A DNA stretch of 5,602 bases from Chryseobacterium gleum (GCA_945878835.1 CAMCUG010000109.1:1-5602); one strand, 5' to 3'. Positions 1-5,602 are shown, numbered from the stretch's first letter. The notes: a model not told the origin generated them from the sequence alone. A program made the numbers and translations.

Positions 1-1281
1 GAAAACACGCTCTCTCGCAAAAAGATTCAGAACGGATGGGCCATGTACGATTGGGCCAATTCGGTTTACAATCTGGTTATTGGCACCGCGATTTTCCCAA
101 TATTCTATGGGGCAATTTCGGCACAGAAAAATGCGGAAGGAGATGTAACCGGACATAAGGTTATGTTCTTTGGGGCTCAATACGAAAACACGGAGTTGTT
201 GAGTTATTGTATAGCGTTTGCCTTGGCTTGTGTTTGTGTTTTAGTGCCTTTGTTTTCAGGAGTTGCAGATTATTACGGAAGGAAGAAAACGTTCATGAAG
301 ATCTATTGCTATATGGGTGCTGCCGCAAGTGCGTCTTTGTATTTTTTCGATATTAATCATTTGGAATTGTCGATGTTGAGTGTGGTTTTAGCGTCTGTTG
401 GATTCTGGTGTAGCTATGCCATGTACAATTCATTTTTGCCTGTGGTTGCAACGGAGGAGGAGCAGGACAAATTAAGCGCGAAAGGATTTTCATTGGGATA
501 TATTGGAAGTGTTATTTTGTTGTTGGGTAACCTTGTCGCGATTATGGTGTTCGAGATGAGTCCACGTTGGAGCTTTGTTTCCGTGGCTATTTGGTGGGCA
601 GGCTTTGCACAGATTACGTTTTCTAGATTGCATGAAGAGCGCAAGCATTCGCAGGTTCATTCTGGAATTTTTGCTCAAGGTTTTCGCGAGCTTTTGGGAG
701 TGTGGAAAGAGTTGAAACACACCAAGCAATTGAAGAGTTATTTGTTGGCGTTTTTTGTGTTCAGTATGGGAATTCAAACCATTATGCAAATGGCGAGTTT
801 CTTTGGCGAAAAGGAGATTCAGTTGAAGTCAGATCAGTTGATTGTTGCTATTTTATTGGTTCAGTTGATTGCTATTCCAGGAGCGTTTGTTTTTTCTTTC
901 GGTTCTCGTCGCTTGGGAAATATTCCCATGTTACAATTGGCGCTGCTCATCTGGGCGGCCATTTGTTTTTTCGCGTTTGCCTTTGTGAATGATGTGGTGA
1001 CGTTTTTTATTGCAGCCAGTCTAATTGGCTTCATAATGGGCGGCACGCAATCGCTAGCACGTAGCACTTATTCGAAATTAATTCCAGGAAGAAAAGACAC
1101 TGCGTCGTTTTTCAGTTTCTATGATGTGACTGAAAAAGTTGGACTCATCATCGGATTAATTTCTTTTGGATTTATTGAAGGGAAATTCAGCATGCGATAC
1201 AGTATTCTCGCTCTAATAGTATTCTTCCTTGTTGGATTTGTTTTGATGTTCTTCGTTCCGAAGAATAAGACGGAGGGTTAA
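1..1281 (+). CDS. MFS transporter, UMF1 (Atg22-like) family, 5' partial
   Basis: Polytopic inner-membrane permease of the major facilitator superfamily; the substrate is unknown. The frame is open from base 1 without a stop. The 14 residues before the first ATG (position 43) run straight into the family's N-terminal signature (RKKIQNGWAMYDWANS), so the true start lies left of the window and position 43 is an internal Met. Counting from that Met, about 12 hydrophobic segments are visible. A typical MFS loop 2-3 motif lies at residues 72-82 (SGVADYYGRKK), a charged central loop at about 196-230, and the UMF1-like segment GGTQSLARSTYSKLIP at 333-348. The C-terminus is short and polar. At least 426 residues are present, close to the usual family length of about 420-440, so only a few residues should be missing. 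The gene converges on the UbiA gene, the two stop codons overlapping by 4 nt (1278-1281). Family assignment is firm; substrate specificity cannot be read from the sequence. Confidence 0.93.
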   Translation, partial: ENTLSRKKIQNGWAMYDWANSVYNLVIGTAIFPIFYGAISAQKNAEGDVTGHKVMFFGAQYENTELLSYCIAFALACVCVLVPLFSGVADYYGRKKTFMKIYCYMGAAASASLYFFDINHLELSMLSVVLASVGFWCSYAMYNSFLPVVATEEEQDKLSAKGFSLGYIGSVILLLGNLVAIMVFEMSPRWSFVSVAIWWAGFAQITFSRLHEERKHSQVHSGIFAQGFRELLGVWKELKHTKQLKSYLLAFFVFSMGIQTIMQMASFFGEKEIQLKSDQLIVAILLVQLIAIPGAFVFSFGSRRLGNIPMLQLALLIWAAICFFAFAFVNDVVTFFIAASLIGFIMGGTQSLARSTYSKLIPGRKDTASFFSFYDVTEKVGLIIGLISFGFIEGKFSMRYSILALIVFFLVGFVLMFFVPKNKTEG

Positions 1282-2165
1282 ACAAACCGCAACACAAACC
1301 CACAAGTAATTCCAACGGCCATAGTAATCTTCAAGATAAGACTGGCTTTGTGAAATCCTTCTTTAGTGTTAGCCATGAAAACTGCGAATAAGCATACAGT
1401 TAGAGGCAAGCACATTCCCATTCCAATTAAATAAAGTGTGCCAATGGAATGTTGCTGCGTAGCTGCAATGAAGAGCGCAACTCCACCAATAATTAATGCA
1501 GCGAATAAAAAGAGCAGTGCGTAAATGCGAGCCGTTTGCGTTCCCATTACCACAGGCAATGTTTTGTAGTTTTCTGCAGCGTCTCCTTCTGCGTCTTCGA
1601 TGTCTTTTATAATTTCTCTCGAAAAGTTCAATGTAAAAGCGAATCCCGCAAAAAGGGTCGTCCAAAAGGCAATGTGCAAATTCGAAAGCTGCGGCCAAAC
1701 ACTCCAAATAGGAATAACGCCAATGCACAAAGAGACCAACAAGTTTCCTGATAATACACGTTTCTTAAAGAATGGAGTATACAAACCTAAAGCAACGGAA
1801 ATACAAATAGCTGCTACAAATGGCAGATAAGAGTGCATGCTCTTTCCAACAAAAAACGAAATAAGAACGCCTAGGGTTGTTGCAACGATATGTGAAAGAA
1901 TAACCACTCTGCGTTTCACTTTGGTTTCAACATAAACAGCATTGGGTTTGTTAATGCGATCTACGCGGACATCGAAATAATCATTAATAAAATTTCCACC
2001 AGCAGTAATCAATACAATTGTAAGGATCATGCCCAAGAACTCCATCCATTCTACAAATTCCTTTGGGGCAATGGTGTGGGCATATCCAAAGCGAAAAGCT
2101 AACATGGCGAAGACAATCATGAGCAGATTGTTCGGTCGAGACATTTTAAAAAGCGCTTGAGTCAT
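1278..2165 (-). CDS. UbiA-family prenyltransferase (geranylgeranylglycerol-phosphate geranylgeranyltransferase-like)
   Basis: Integral membrane enzyme that transfers a polyprenyl group from a prenyl diphosphate to an acceptor. Both Asp-rich Mg/diphosphate motifs are present: NFINDYFDVRVD at residues 58-69, followed by RINKP, and DIEDAEGD at 188-195, followed by ENYKTLP. About nine hydrophobic helices span the 295 residues, a normal length for the family. The ND..D...D-RINKP pattern resembles the bacterial proteins usually annotated as digeranylgeranylglyceryl phosphate synthase-like, rather than CyoE (heme O synthase) or a clear MenA/UbiA. The acceptor is therefore uncertain; a quinone precursor or a lipid is possible. 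The start at 2165 is preferred over the Met at 2144 because residues 4-15 (ALFKMSRPNNLL) line up with the family's N-terminal first helix as I recall it. It lies 9 nt downstream of the MOSC gene stop on the same strand, so the two are probably co-transcribed. No terminator is visible at its 3' end, where it overlaps the transporter's stop codon. Confidence 0.88.
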   Translation of the reverse strand: MTQALFKMSRPNNLLMIVFAMLAFRFGYAHTIAPKEFVEWMEFLGMILTIVLITAGGNFINDYFDVRVDRINKPNAVYVETKVKRRVVILSHIVATTLGVLISFFVGKSMHSYLPFVAAICISVALGLYTPFFKKRVLSGNLLVSLCIGVIPIWSVWPQLSNLHIAFWTTLFAGFAFTLNFSREIIKDIEDAEGDAAENYKTLPVVMGTQTARIYALLFLFAALIIGGVALFIAATQQHSIGTLYLIGMGMCLPLTVCLFAVFMANTKEGFHKASLILKITMAVGITCGFVLRFV

Positions 2166-2174
2166 AGCAAAATT

Positions 2175-2978
2175 TCATGTGTTGAAGGTAGTGAAAACTT
2201 TCATTGGGCTATTGATTTCGATGCTGCCTGTTTGAACAGGATAATACAAGTCGCCGAGGACAACTTTGTTCTTTACCGTTCGCAATTTCGCAAGTTCTCG
2301 CATGACGTCGGTGCGATAAATGCCTGTATCTGGATTGACATTGATCATTCGGCACCTTCCGCAAGCTTTGGCTTTTCGAAGCCGCACGTTTCCAATCTGA
2401 ATTTCCTGCCATTCGTCTTCTTCGAATGGACGTTCGGTTTTGAAAAGTAAATTCGGACGGAAATATCTTTCGTCGATTGGTTCTTCCAGATTCGCATTCA
2501 AGGCTACGAGCGAAGCGGTTCCAATGATTAAAATTGGAAAACTATCTGCGAATGAACTGGAAGTAGACTCTCCGGTTAACGGAGCGGTTTCCATTCGTTC
2601 GGGTTGAAGGGGCATGCGAATGAGACGCACTTCTTCCTTCAAAAAATCAGAAAAGAAAGAGCTGAGGTTTTCTCCTTCTTCAAATCCGAAAACTTCTGAA
2701 TTCCATACTTTCGATTCAATTTTTTCTTGTTGTAAATCATTCGATTCAATTGAAAGGTGCTGCGAGTTGTTGTTGAAGGAAAAGCGAAATCCGTTTTCGG
2801 AAAGACTTGTTTCAATGAGCGCTAACTCAGGTCTTTCACGACGGGTAATGAAGGTATTCTCGTGATCGACCAGCATCCAATTCCGGTCGAATTTCAATCC
2901 GTGTTGAAAGACTTCAGCAGAGGAAAGCTCAAGGCCGTTCAACGATTTTATGGGGTAAATTGAAATTGACTTCAACAT
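2175..2978 (-). CDS. MOSC domain-containing protein (YcbX/mARC-like)
   Basis: Predicted cytosolic molybdenum-cofactor-binding protein of the MOSC superfamily, which includes YcbX and mARC, enzymes that reduce N-hydroxylated compounds. The N-terminal beta-barrel domain (MOSC_N) covers about residues 1-90, with the characteristic start SISIYPIKSLNG and GLKFDRNWMLVD at 27-38. The MOSC domain covers about 140-262: ADSFPILII at 144-152, the RYFRPNLLF segment at 171-179, and ACGRCRMINVNPDTG at 205-219. The last contains Cys206 and Cys209, one of which should be the Mo-ligating cysteine, and matches the family's C-x-R-C...DPDTG pattern. At 267 residues the protein ends just after the MOSC fold and lacks the C-terminal 2Fe-2S ferredoxin domain found in E. 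coli YcbX, so electrons would need a separate partner. It is the first gene of a minus-strand pair with the UbiA gene and is divergent from hemE. The ATG at 2978 follows a TACCTTCG box by 5 nt, which supports this start. The physiological substrate is unknown. Confidence 0.9.
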   Translation of the reverse strand: MLKSISIYPIKSLNGLELSSAEVFQHGLKFDRNWMLVDHENTFITRRERPELALIETSLSENGFRFSFNNNSQHLSIESNDLQQEKIESKVWNSEVFGFEEGENLSSFFSDFLKEEVRLIRMPLQPERMETAPLTGESTSSSFADSFPILIIGTASLVALNANLEEPIDERYFRPNLLFKTERPFEEDEWQEIQIGNVRLRKAKACGRCRMINVNPDTGIYRTDVMRELAKLRTVKNKVVLGDLYYPVQTGSIEINSPMKVFTTFNT

Positions 2979-2983
2979 AAAAA

Positions 2984-2991
2984 CGAAGGTA
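2984..2991 (-). promoter_or_regulatory. Candidate Bacteroidota -7 box for the MOSC-UbiA pair
   Basis: Read on the minus strand, TACCTTCG is a one-base variant of the Bacteroidota -7 consensus TAnnTTTG. It ends 5 nt before the MOSC ATG, so transcription would begin at or very near the start codon and give a leaderless or near-leaderless mRNA. I see no clear TTG-type -33 element at the usual 17-23 nt spacing; the upstream DNA there is hemE promoter and coding sequence. The call rests on the motif and its position only. Confidence 0.5.
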
Positions 2992-3005
2992 GCGCATGTC
3001 TGATG

Positions 3006-3013
3006 TATTTTTG
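3006..3013 (+). promoter_or_regulatory. Candidate Bacteroidota -7 box for hemE
   Basis: TATTTTTG matches the Bacteroidota sigma-ABfr -7 consensus TAnnTTTG exactly. It is followed by CACCAC and then the ATG at 3020, a 6-nt gap. The box lies inside the longer possible reading frame that starts at 2996, so if it is the main promoter the longer start cannot be used from this transcript. No good -33 TTG is present at 17-23 nt spacing. Confidence 0.55.
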
Positions 3014-3019
3014 CACCAC

Positions 3020-4051
3020 ATGAATTTGCAGAACAATTTATTGCTTCGTGCCGCCAAAGGCGAGGAAGTGGAGCGTACCCCTGTTTGGGTTATGCGTCAA
3101 GCGGGAAGAGTCCTTCCAGAATACAGAGCCACGCGCGCAAGAGCGGGTTCATTCATTACCTTGGTTCGTTCGCCAGAATTGGCGTGTGAAGTAACCCTTC
3201 AGCCGGTAGATATTTTAGGAGTAGACGCAGCCATTATATTCTCAGACATCTTGGTTATTCCCGAAGCCATGGGATTGCCTTATGAGATGGATGAAGGGAA
3301 AGGACCGCGTTTTCCGAATACCATTAAAACAAAAGAAGATTTAGCAAGACTTTCCACCACAGAGATTGAAGGCAAATTGAATTACGTCGCAGAAGCGTTG
3401 AAGCTGACCAAGCAAGAATTGAATGGAAGAGTGCCTCTAATTGGGTTTGCTGGCGCACCATTTACGCTTTTTTGTTATATGATTGAAGGGCAGGGGAGCA
3501 AAGAGTTCGCGAAAGCTAGAAGAATGATGCGCGAGAATCCTGAGCTTGCTCACGCTTTACTTTCAGCCATTTCAGATGCGACCATTTCTTATTTGAAAAT
3601 GCAAATAGCATCGGGAGCCGATTTGATTCAGTTGTTCGATTCATGGGCTGGAGTATTGGGCCCTGATTCGTACCGCGAGTTTTCACTTCCATATATAAAT
3701 AGAATTTTAGCGGCTATACCTGAGGTTCCGCGAACCGTTTTCGCAAAGGGCGCTTGGTATGCCATAGAAGATTTCGCGAACTCTCCATGTGAGACCATAG
3801 GTCTCGATTGGACCATTCAACCAGAATTGGCACGGAAATGGGCAGGAGCGAAAACAGTGCAAGGAAACTTAGACCCTTCGGTGCTCTATGGAGACTTCGC
3901 CAGTATTAAAAAAGCCACAAGAGAAATGCTTCAAAAGTTTGGAACTCAGAAACATATTGCTAACTTAGGCCACGGAGTTTATCCTGATATTTCTCCAGAC
4001 AACTTAAAATGCTTTATTGATACTATAAAAGAATACCCTAACGAAAAGTAA
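3020..4051 (+). CDS. hemE: Uroporphyrinogen decarboxylase
   Basis: Cytosolic enzyme of heme biosynthesis that removes the four acetate carboxyls of uroporphyrinogen III to give coproporphyrinogen III. The family signatures are clear. Counting from the ATG at 3020, they are: PVWVMRQAGR at 21-30, with the substrate-binding Arg26 and Arg30; IFSDIL at 73-78, with the catalytic Asp76; GFAGAPFTLFCYMIEG at 142-157, with Tyr153; LIQLFDSWAG at 202-211; and NLGHGVYPDISPDN at 315-328, with His318. The length of 343 residues is normal for bacterial HemE. An upstream in-frame ATG at 2996 would add eight residues (MSDVFLHH). The 3020 start is preferred because MNLQNNLLLRAAKGE aligns with the usual HemE N-terminus and because a TATTTTTG promoter box sits 6 nt before it. 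The gene is divergent from the MOSC gene and is followed after 1 nt by an OmpA-family gene. All expected catalytic residues are present. Confidence 0.96.
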   Translation: MNLQNNLLLRAAKGEEVERTPVWVMRQAGRVLPEYRATRARAGSFITLVRSPELACEVTLQPVDILGVDAAIIFSDILVIPEAMGLPYEMDEGKGPRFPNTIKTKEDLARLSTTEIEGKLNYVAEALKLTKQELNGRVPLIGFAGAPFTLFCYMIEGQGSKEFAKARRMMRENPELAHALLSAISDATISYLKMQIASGADLIQLFDSWAGVLGPDSYREFSLPYINRILAAIPEVPRTVFAKGAWYAIEDFANSPCETIGLDWTIQPELARKWAGAKTVQGNLDPSVLYGDFASIKKATREMLQKFGTQKHIANLGHGVYPDISPDNLKCFIDTIKEYPNEK

Positions 4052-4052
4052 A

Positions 4053-5231
4053 ATGATTATGAAACGTTTATTATTAGCTGTATTGACATTCGCAGTAGTT
4101 GGAGCAACGGCTCAAAAGAAAACTGACAAGGCTGCAGCAGAGCCAAAAGGAATTGTTCCAAATGGTAATTTCGACGACTTCGAATTCAAATCGTTGAAAA
4201 CAACAAACCAAGTTGATTTGGCCTTGCCTTGGATAACGCCAAATGTTATGCTGGCTGATCTGTTTTCAAAAGGAGTGAAGAGCCCAAAAATTCAAGTCCC
4301 AACAAATGAGCATGGAATTCAAGAGCCAGCTTCTGGTTCGAGCTATGCAGGATTCAGAGCCTATTCAAAAGATCCGAAGAAAACAAGAACATATTTAGAA
4401 GTGAAGTTGAATCAAAAGCTTGTAAAAGGACAGCAGTATTGCATCCGTTACAGTCTAAGTTTAGCTGAGCTTTCTAAGTTTGCTGTAAACAATGTGGGTG
4501 TTTATGTGACCGAAAAGAAACTTCAGTATTCAAAAGACAACGCCATTATGGTAACTCCTCAAGTAACCATAACAGACAATGTTGCTATAACCATTATGGA
4601 TTCTTGGGAGCACATCTGCGGAACATTCACAGCTGCTGGTGGTGAAGAGTACATCGTAATCGGTGGATTCGGAGCAGAAGATAAAATGAAAGTTGAGAAG
4701 ATGAAGAAGCCGTCTAGTGTTTCTGGCACTGTTGCAAATGAGGCTTACTACTTTTTAGACAATGTGGAAATTGTTGCTGTTGATGCAAAGAGTCAATGCA
4801 ATTGTTCAAAGAAAAGCAAGCCACAAGCCCAGTTCATATACAGCAGCTCTGTTGCTCGTGAGACCGGGGCTAAGCCAGGAGATATTGTGAATTCAACAGT
4901 GGTGTACTTCGCTGGATTAACCGAAATGGTTCCTAGTCAATTCGATTCGAATATCGAAGAAGTTGCAGCTTTAATGAAGGCGAATCCAACGATGAACATT
5001 GAGTTGATTGGTCATTCAGATGCCGATGAAACAGCTGAAGCGAAAGTAGACGAGCAGGTTTCGAACATGGCTGAAAAGCGAGCGAATTCTGTTAAAGAGG
5101 ATTTAGTAGGATTTGGAATTAGCGCAACGAGAATTTCTGTGACTTCTGCCGAGGATACTCAGCCTGCAAGTACCTTTAATTCACCATCTGGACACGCTCA
5201 AAACAGACGTGTTGTTTTCAAAGTGAAATAA
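4053..5231 (+). CDS. Secreted OmpA-family protein with an N-terminal beta-rich module
   Basis: Predicted periplasmic or outer-membrane-associated protein. It has a signal peptide at residues 1-20 (MKRLLLAVLTFAVVGATA from Met3, likely cut before QKK). There is no lipobox cysteine. Residues 33-245 look like a beta-rich, possibly carbohydrate-binding-like module: GIVPNGNFDDFE at 33-44, EPASGSSYAGF at 91-101, and SWEHICGTF at 184-192 with AYYFLDNVEIV at 231-241. A short Cys-x-Cys linker follows at 249-251. Residues 265-392 are an OmpA C-terminal peptidoglycan-binding domain: IELIGHSDAD at 316-325 with Asp323, EKRANSV at 341-347 with Arg343, and the closing QNRRVVFKV at 383-391. The expected peptidoglycan-contact Asp and Arg are both kept. 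The start may be 4053 or the Met at 4059, which gives a more typical lysine-led signal peptide. It begins 1 nt after the hemE stop with no promoter visible between, and ends before a strong terminator. The function of the N-terminal module is inferred only from its shape. Confidence 0.88.
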   Translation: MIMKRLLLAVLTFAVVGATAQKKTDKAAAEPKGIVPNGNFDDFEFKSLKTTNQVDLALPWITPNVMLADLFSKGVKSPKIQVPTNEHGIQEPASGSSYAGFRAYSKDPKKTRTYLEVKLNQKLVKGQQYCIRYSLSLAELSKFAVNNVGVYVTEKKLQYSKDNAIMVTPQVTITDNVAITIMDSWEHICGTFTAAGGEEYIVIGGFGAEDKMKVEKMKKPSSVSGTVANEAYYFLDNVEIVAVDAKSQCNCSKKSKPQAQFIYSSSVARETGAKPGDIVNSTVVYFAGLTEMVPSQFDSNIEEVAALMKANPTMNIELIGHSDADETAEAKVDEQVSNMAEKRANSVKEDLVGFGISATRISVTSAEDTQPASTFNSPSGHAQNRRVVFKVK

Positions 5232-5249
5232 GAACATTCAATCTTTATT

Positions 5250-5290
5250 AAAGGGGAGCTGCAATAATTTGCGCTCCCCTTTTGTTTTCT
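5250..5290 (+). terminator. Intrinsic terminator after the hemE-OmpA unit
   Basis: The left arm AAAGGGGAGC (5250-5259) pairs perfectly with the right arm GCTCCCCTTT (5273-5282), a 10-bp stem. It can extend by a few pairs past a bulged T toward a loop around AATAATTT (5263-5270). A T-rich tract (TTTTGTTTTCT) follows. It begins 18 nt after the OmpA-family stop codon and separates that gene from the next secreted-protein gene. The A-run on the left side could make it work partly in the reverse direction too, but no minus-strand gene ends here. Confidence 0.9.
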
Positions 5291-5293
5291 AGT

Positions 5294-5301
5294 TAAATTC
5301 G
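5294..5301 (+). promoter_or_regulatory. Candidate Bacteroidota -7 box for the right-edge gene
   Basis: TAAATTCG is a one-base variant of the -7 consensus TAnnTTTG. It lies 5 nt before the TTG start at 5307. A possible -33 element, TTTG at 5268-5271, is 22 nt upstream, inside the terminator hairpin loop and arm. Placement just before the start repeats what is seen at the MOSC and hemE genes. Evidence is motif and position only. Confidence 0.45.
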
Positions 5302-5306
5302 GTACG

Positions 5307-5602
5307 TTGAAGAAATTGATACGATATACTTTATTACTTCTGGCGCTTTGCAATTTGCAAGGTGTTGCCCTCGCTCAGAACCTGGTATTGAATTCCAGTT
5401 TTGAGGAACACCAAGGTTGTCCTGTCGATTTCAATCAAAGTCAGCTTACACAAATCGTCTCTTGGAAACAACCCGGACAAGGAACTCCAGACTATTTTAA
5501 CAGTTGCAGCAAAGCCGTTGGCGTTCCGAAAAATGTATTTGGAAGTGAACCCGCAGCAACGGGACAAGCCTATGCGGGCTTTGTGAATTATACCTTCAAC
5601 AA
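5307..5602 (+). CDS. Secreted protein related to the upstream OmpA-family protein, 3' partial, TTG start
   Basis: The frame is open from a TTG at 5307 to the right edge, giving 98 residues, with no in-frame ATG anywhere and an in-frame stop upstream at 5265-5267. The TTG start gives a textbook signal peptide, MKKLIRYTLLLLAL onward, likely cut after ALA (residue 23) before QN. Cys15 does not fit a lipobox. The mature part begins NLVLNSSFEEHQGCP (25-39), then a Trp (53), TPDYFNSC (60-67) and EPAATGQAYAGF (81-92). These match the shape of the preceding gene (IVPNGNFDDFE and EPASGSSYAGF), so both probably carry the same beta-rich extracellular module. Proteins with this N-terminus in Flavobacteriales often end in an OmpA domain or a secretion tail, but the 3' part is outside the window, so that is inference. 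It sits 75 nt after the previous stop, beyond a terminator, and so should have its own promoter. Confidence 0.82.
   Translation, partial: MKKLIRYTLLLLALCNLQGVALAQNLVLNSSFEEHQGCPVDFNQSQLTQIVSWKQPGQGTPDYFNSCSKAVGVPKNVFGSEPAATGQAYAGFVNYTFN

Noticed and set aside
702..992. 96-residue plus-strand frame inside the transporter gene
   Set aside because: Out of frame with strong UMF1-family coding sequence and without domain features.
1278..2165. UbiA-family gene as heme O synthase (cyoE), suggested by nearby hemE
   Set aside because: The first Asp motif is followed by RINKP, unlike the D..M.RT..RP pattern of CyoE, and the gene is on the opposite strand from hemE.
2157..2450. 97-residue plus-strand frame antisense to the MOSC gene 3' end
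   Set aside because: It lies wholly over a gene with clear MOSC motifs, has low-complexity composition and shows no recognisable domain; it is a shadow frame.
2710..2751. 12-bp direct repeat TTCGATTCAATT at 2710-2721 and 2740-2751
   Set aside because: The copies are exactly 30 nt apart in the same frame and encode two Ile-Glu-Ser triplets of the MOSC protein; with only two copies it is best explained as coding coincidence.
5334..5586. Short frames on both strands at the right edge (5401-5586 plus, 5334-5567 minus)
   Set aside because: They overlap the TTG-started frame, which has a signal peptide and a module shared with its neighbour, while these have neither.
1..5602. Mobile element, CRISPR, tRNA/rRNA or defence system
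   Set aside because: No transposase or integrase motifs, terminal inverted repeats, regularly spaced repeats or RNA gene structures were seen; the coding space is filled by housekeeping and envelope genes.

Overview
The window looks like ordinary chromosomal DNA of a Bacteroidota bacterium, most likely a Flavobacteriales lineage of the Cryomorphaceae/Crocinitomicaceae kind; the finer placement is inference. The clues are moderate GC content, almost no Shine-Dalgarno sequences, promoter -7 boxes of the Bacteroidota type (TAnnTTTG or TAnnTTCG) sitting 5-6 nt before start codons, and secreted proteins with an 'NLVxNxSFE...YAGF' N-terminal module ahead of an OmpA domain.

Layout: (1) 1-1281, plus strand, the 3' part of an MFS transporter of the UMF1 (Atg22-like) family, open at the left edge. 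(2) 2978-1278, minus strand, a two-gene unit: a MOSC-domain protein followed after 9 nt by a UbiA-family membrane prenyltransferase. The UbiA gene meets the transporter tail to tail, and the two stop codons share the palindrome TTAA. (3) 3020-5231, plus strand, hemE (uroporphyrinogen decarboxylase) followed after 1 nt by a secreted OmpA-family protein and then a strong intrinsic terminator (5250-5290). (4) 5307 to the right edge, plus strand, the start of a second secreted protein that begins with TTG. Its N-terminal module resembles that of the preceding gene, so the two probably form a tandem family pair.

The functions are mostly housekeeping: small-molecule export, lipid or quinone prenylation, molybdenum-cofactor-type redox chemistry, heme synthesis and envelope proteins. 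Apart from the close pairs (MOSC/UbiA and hemE/OmpA) no shared pathway is evident. I see no mobile element, CRISPR array, tRNA, rRNA or defence system, and no stretch over 300 nt lacks a gene. The most informative points are the very compact divergent promoter region between the MOSC gene and hemE, the repeated pattern of promoter box directly before the start codon (near-leaderless mRNAs), a likely shorter hemE start, and the TTG-initiated gene at the right edge.
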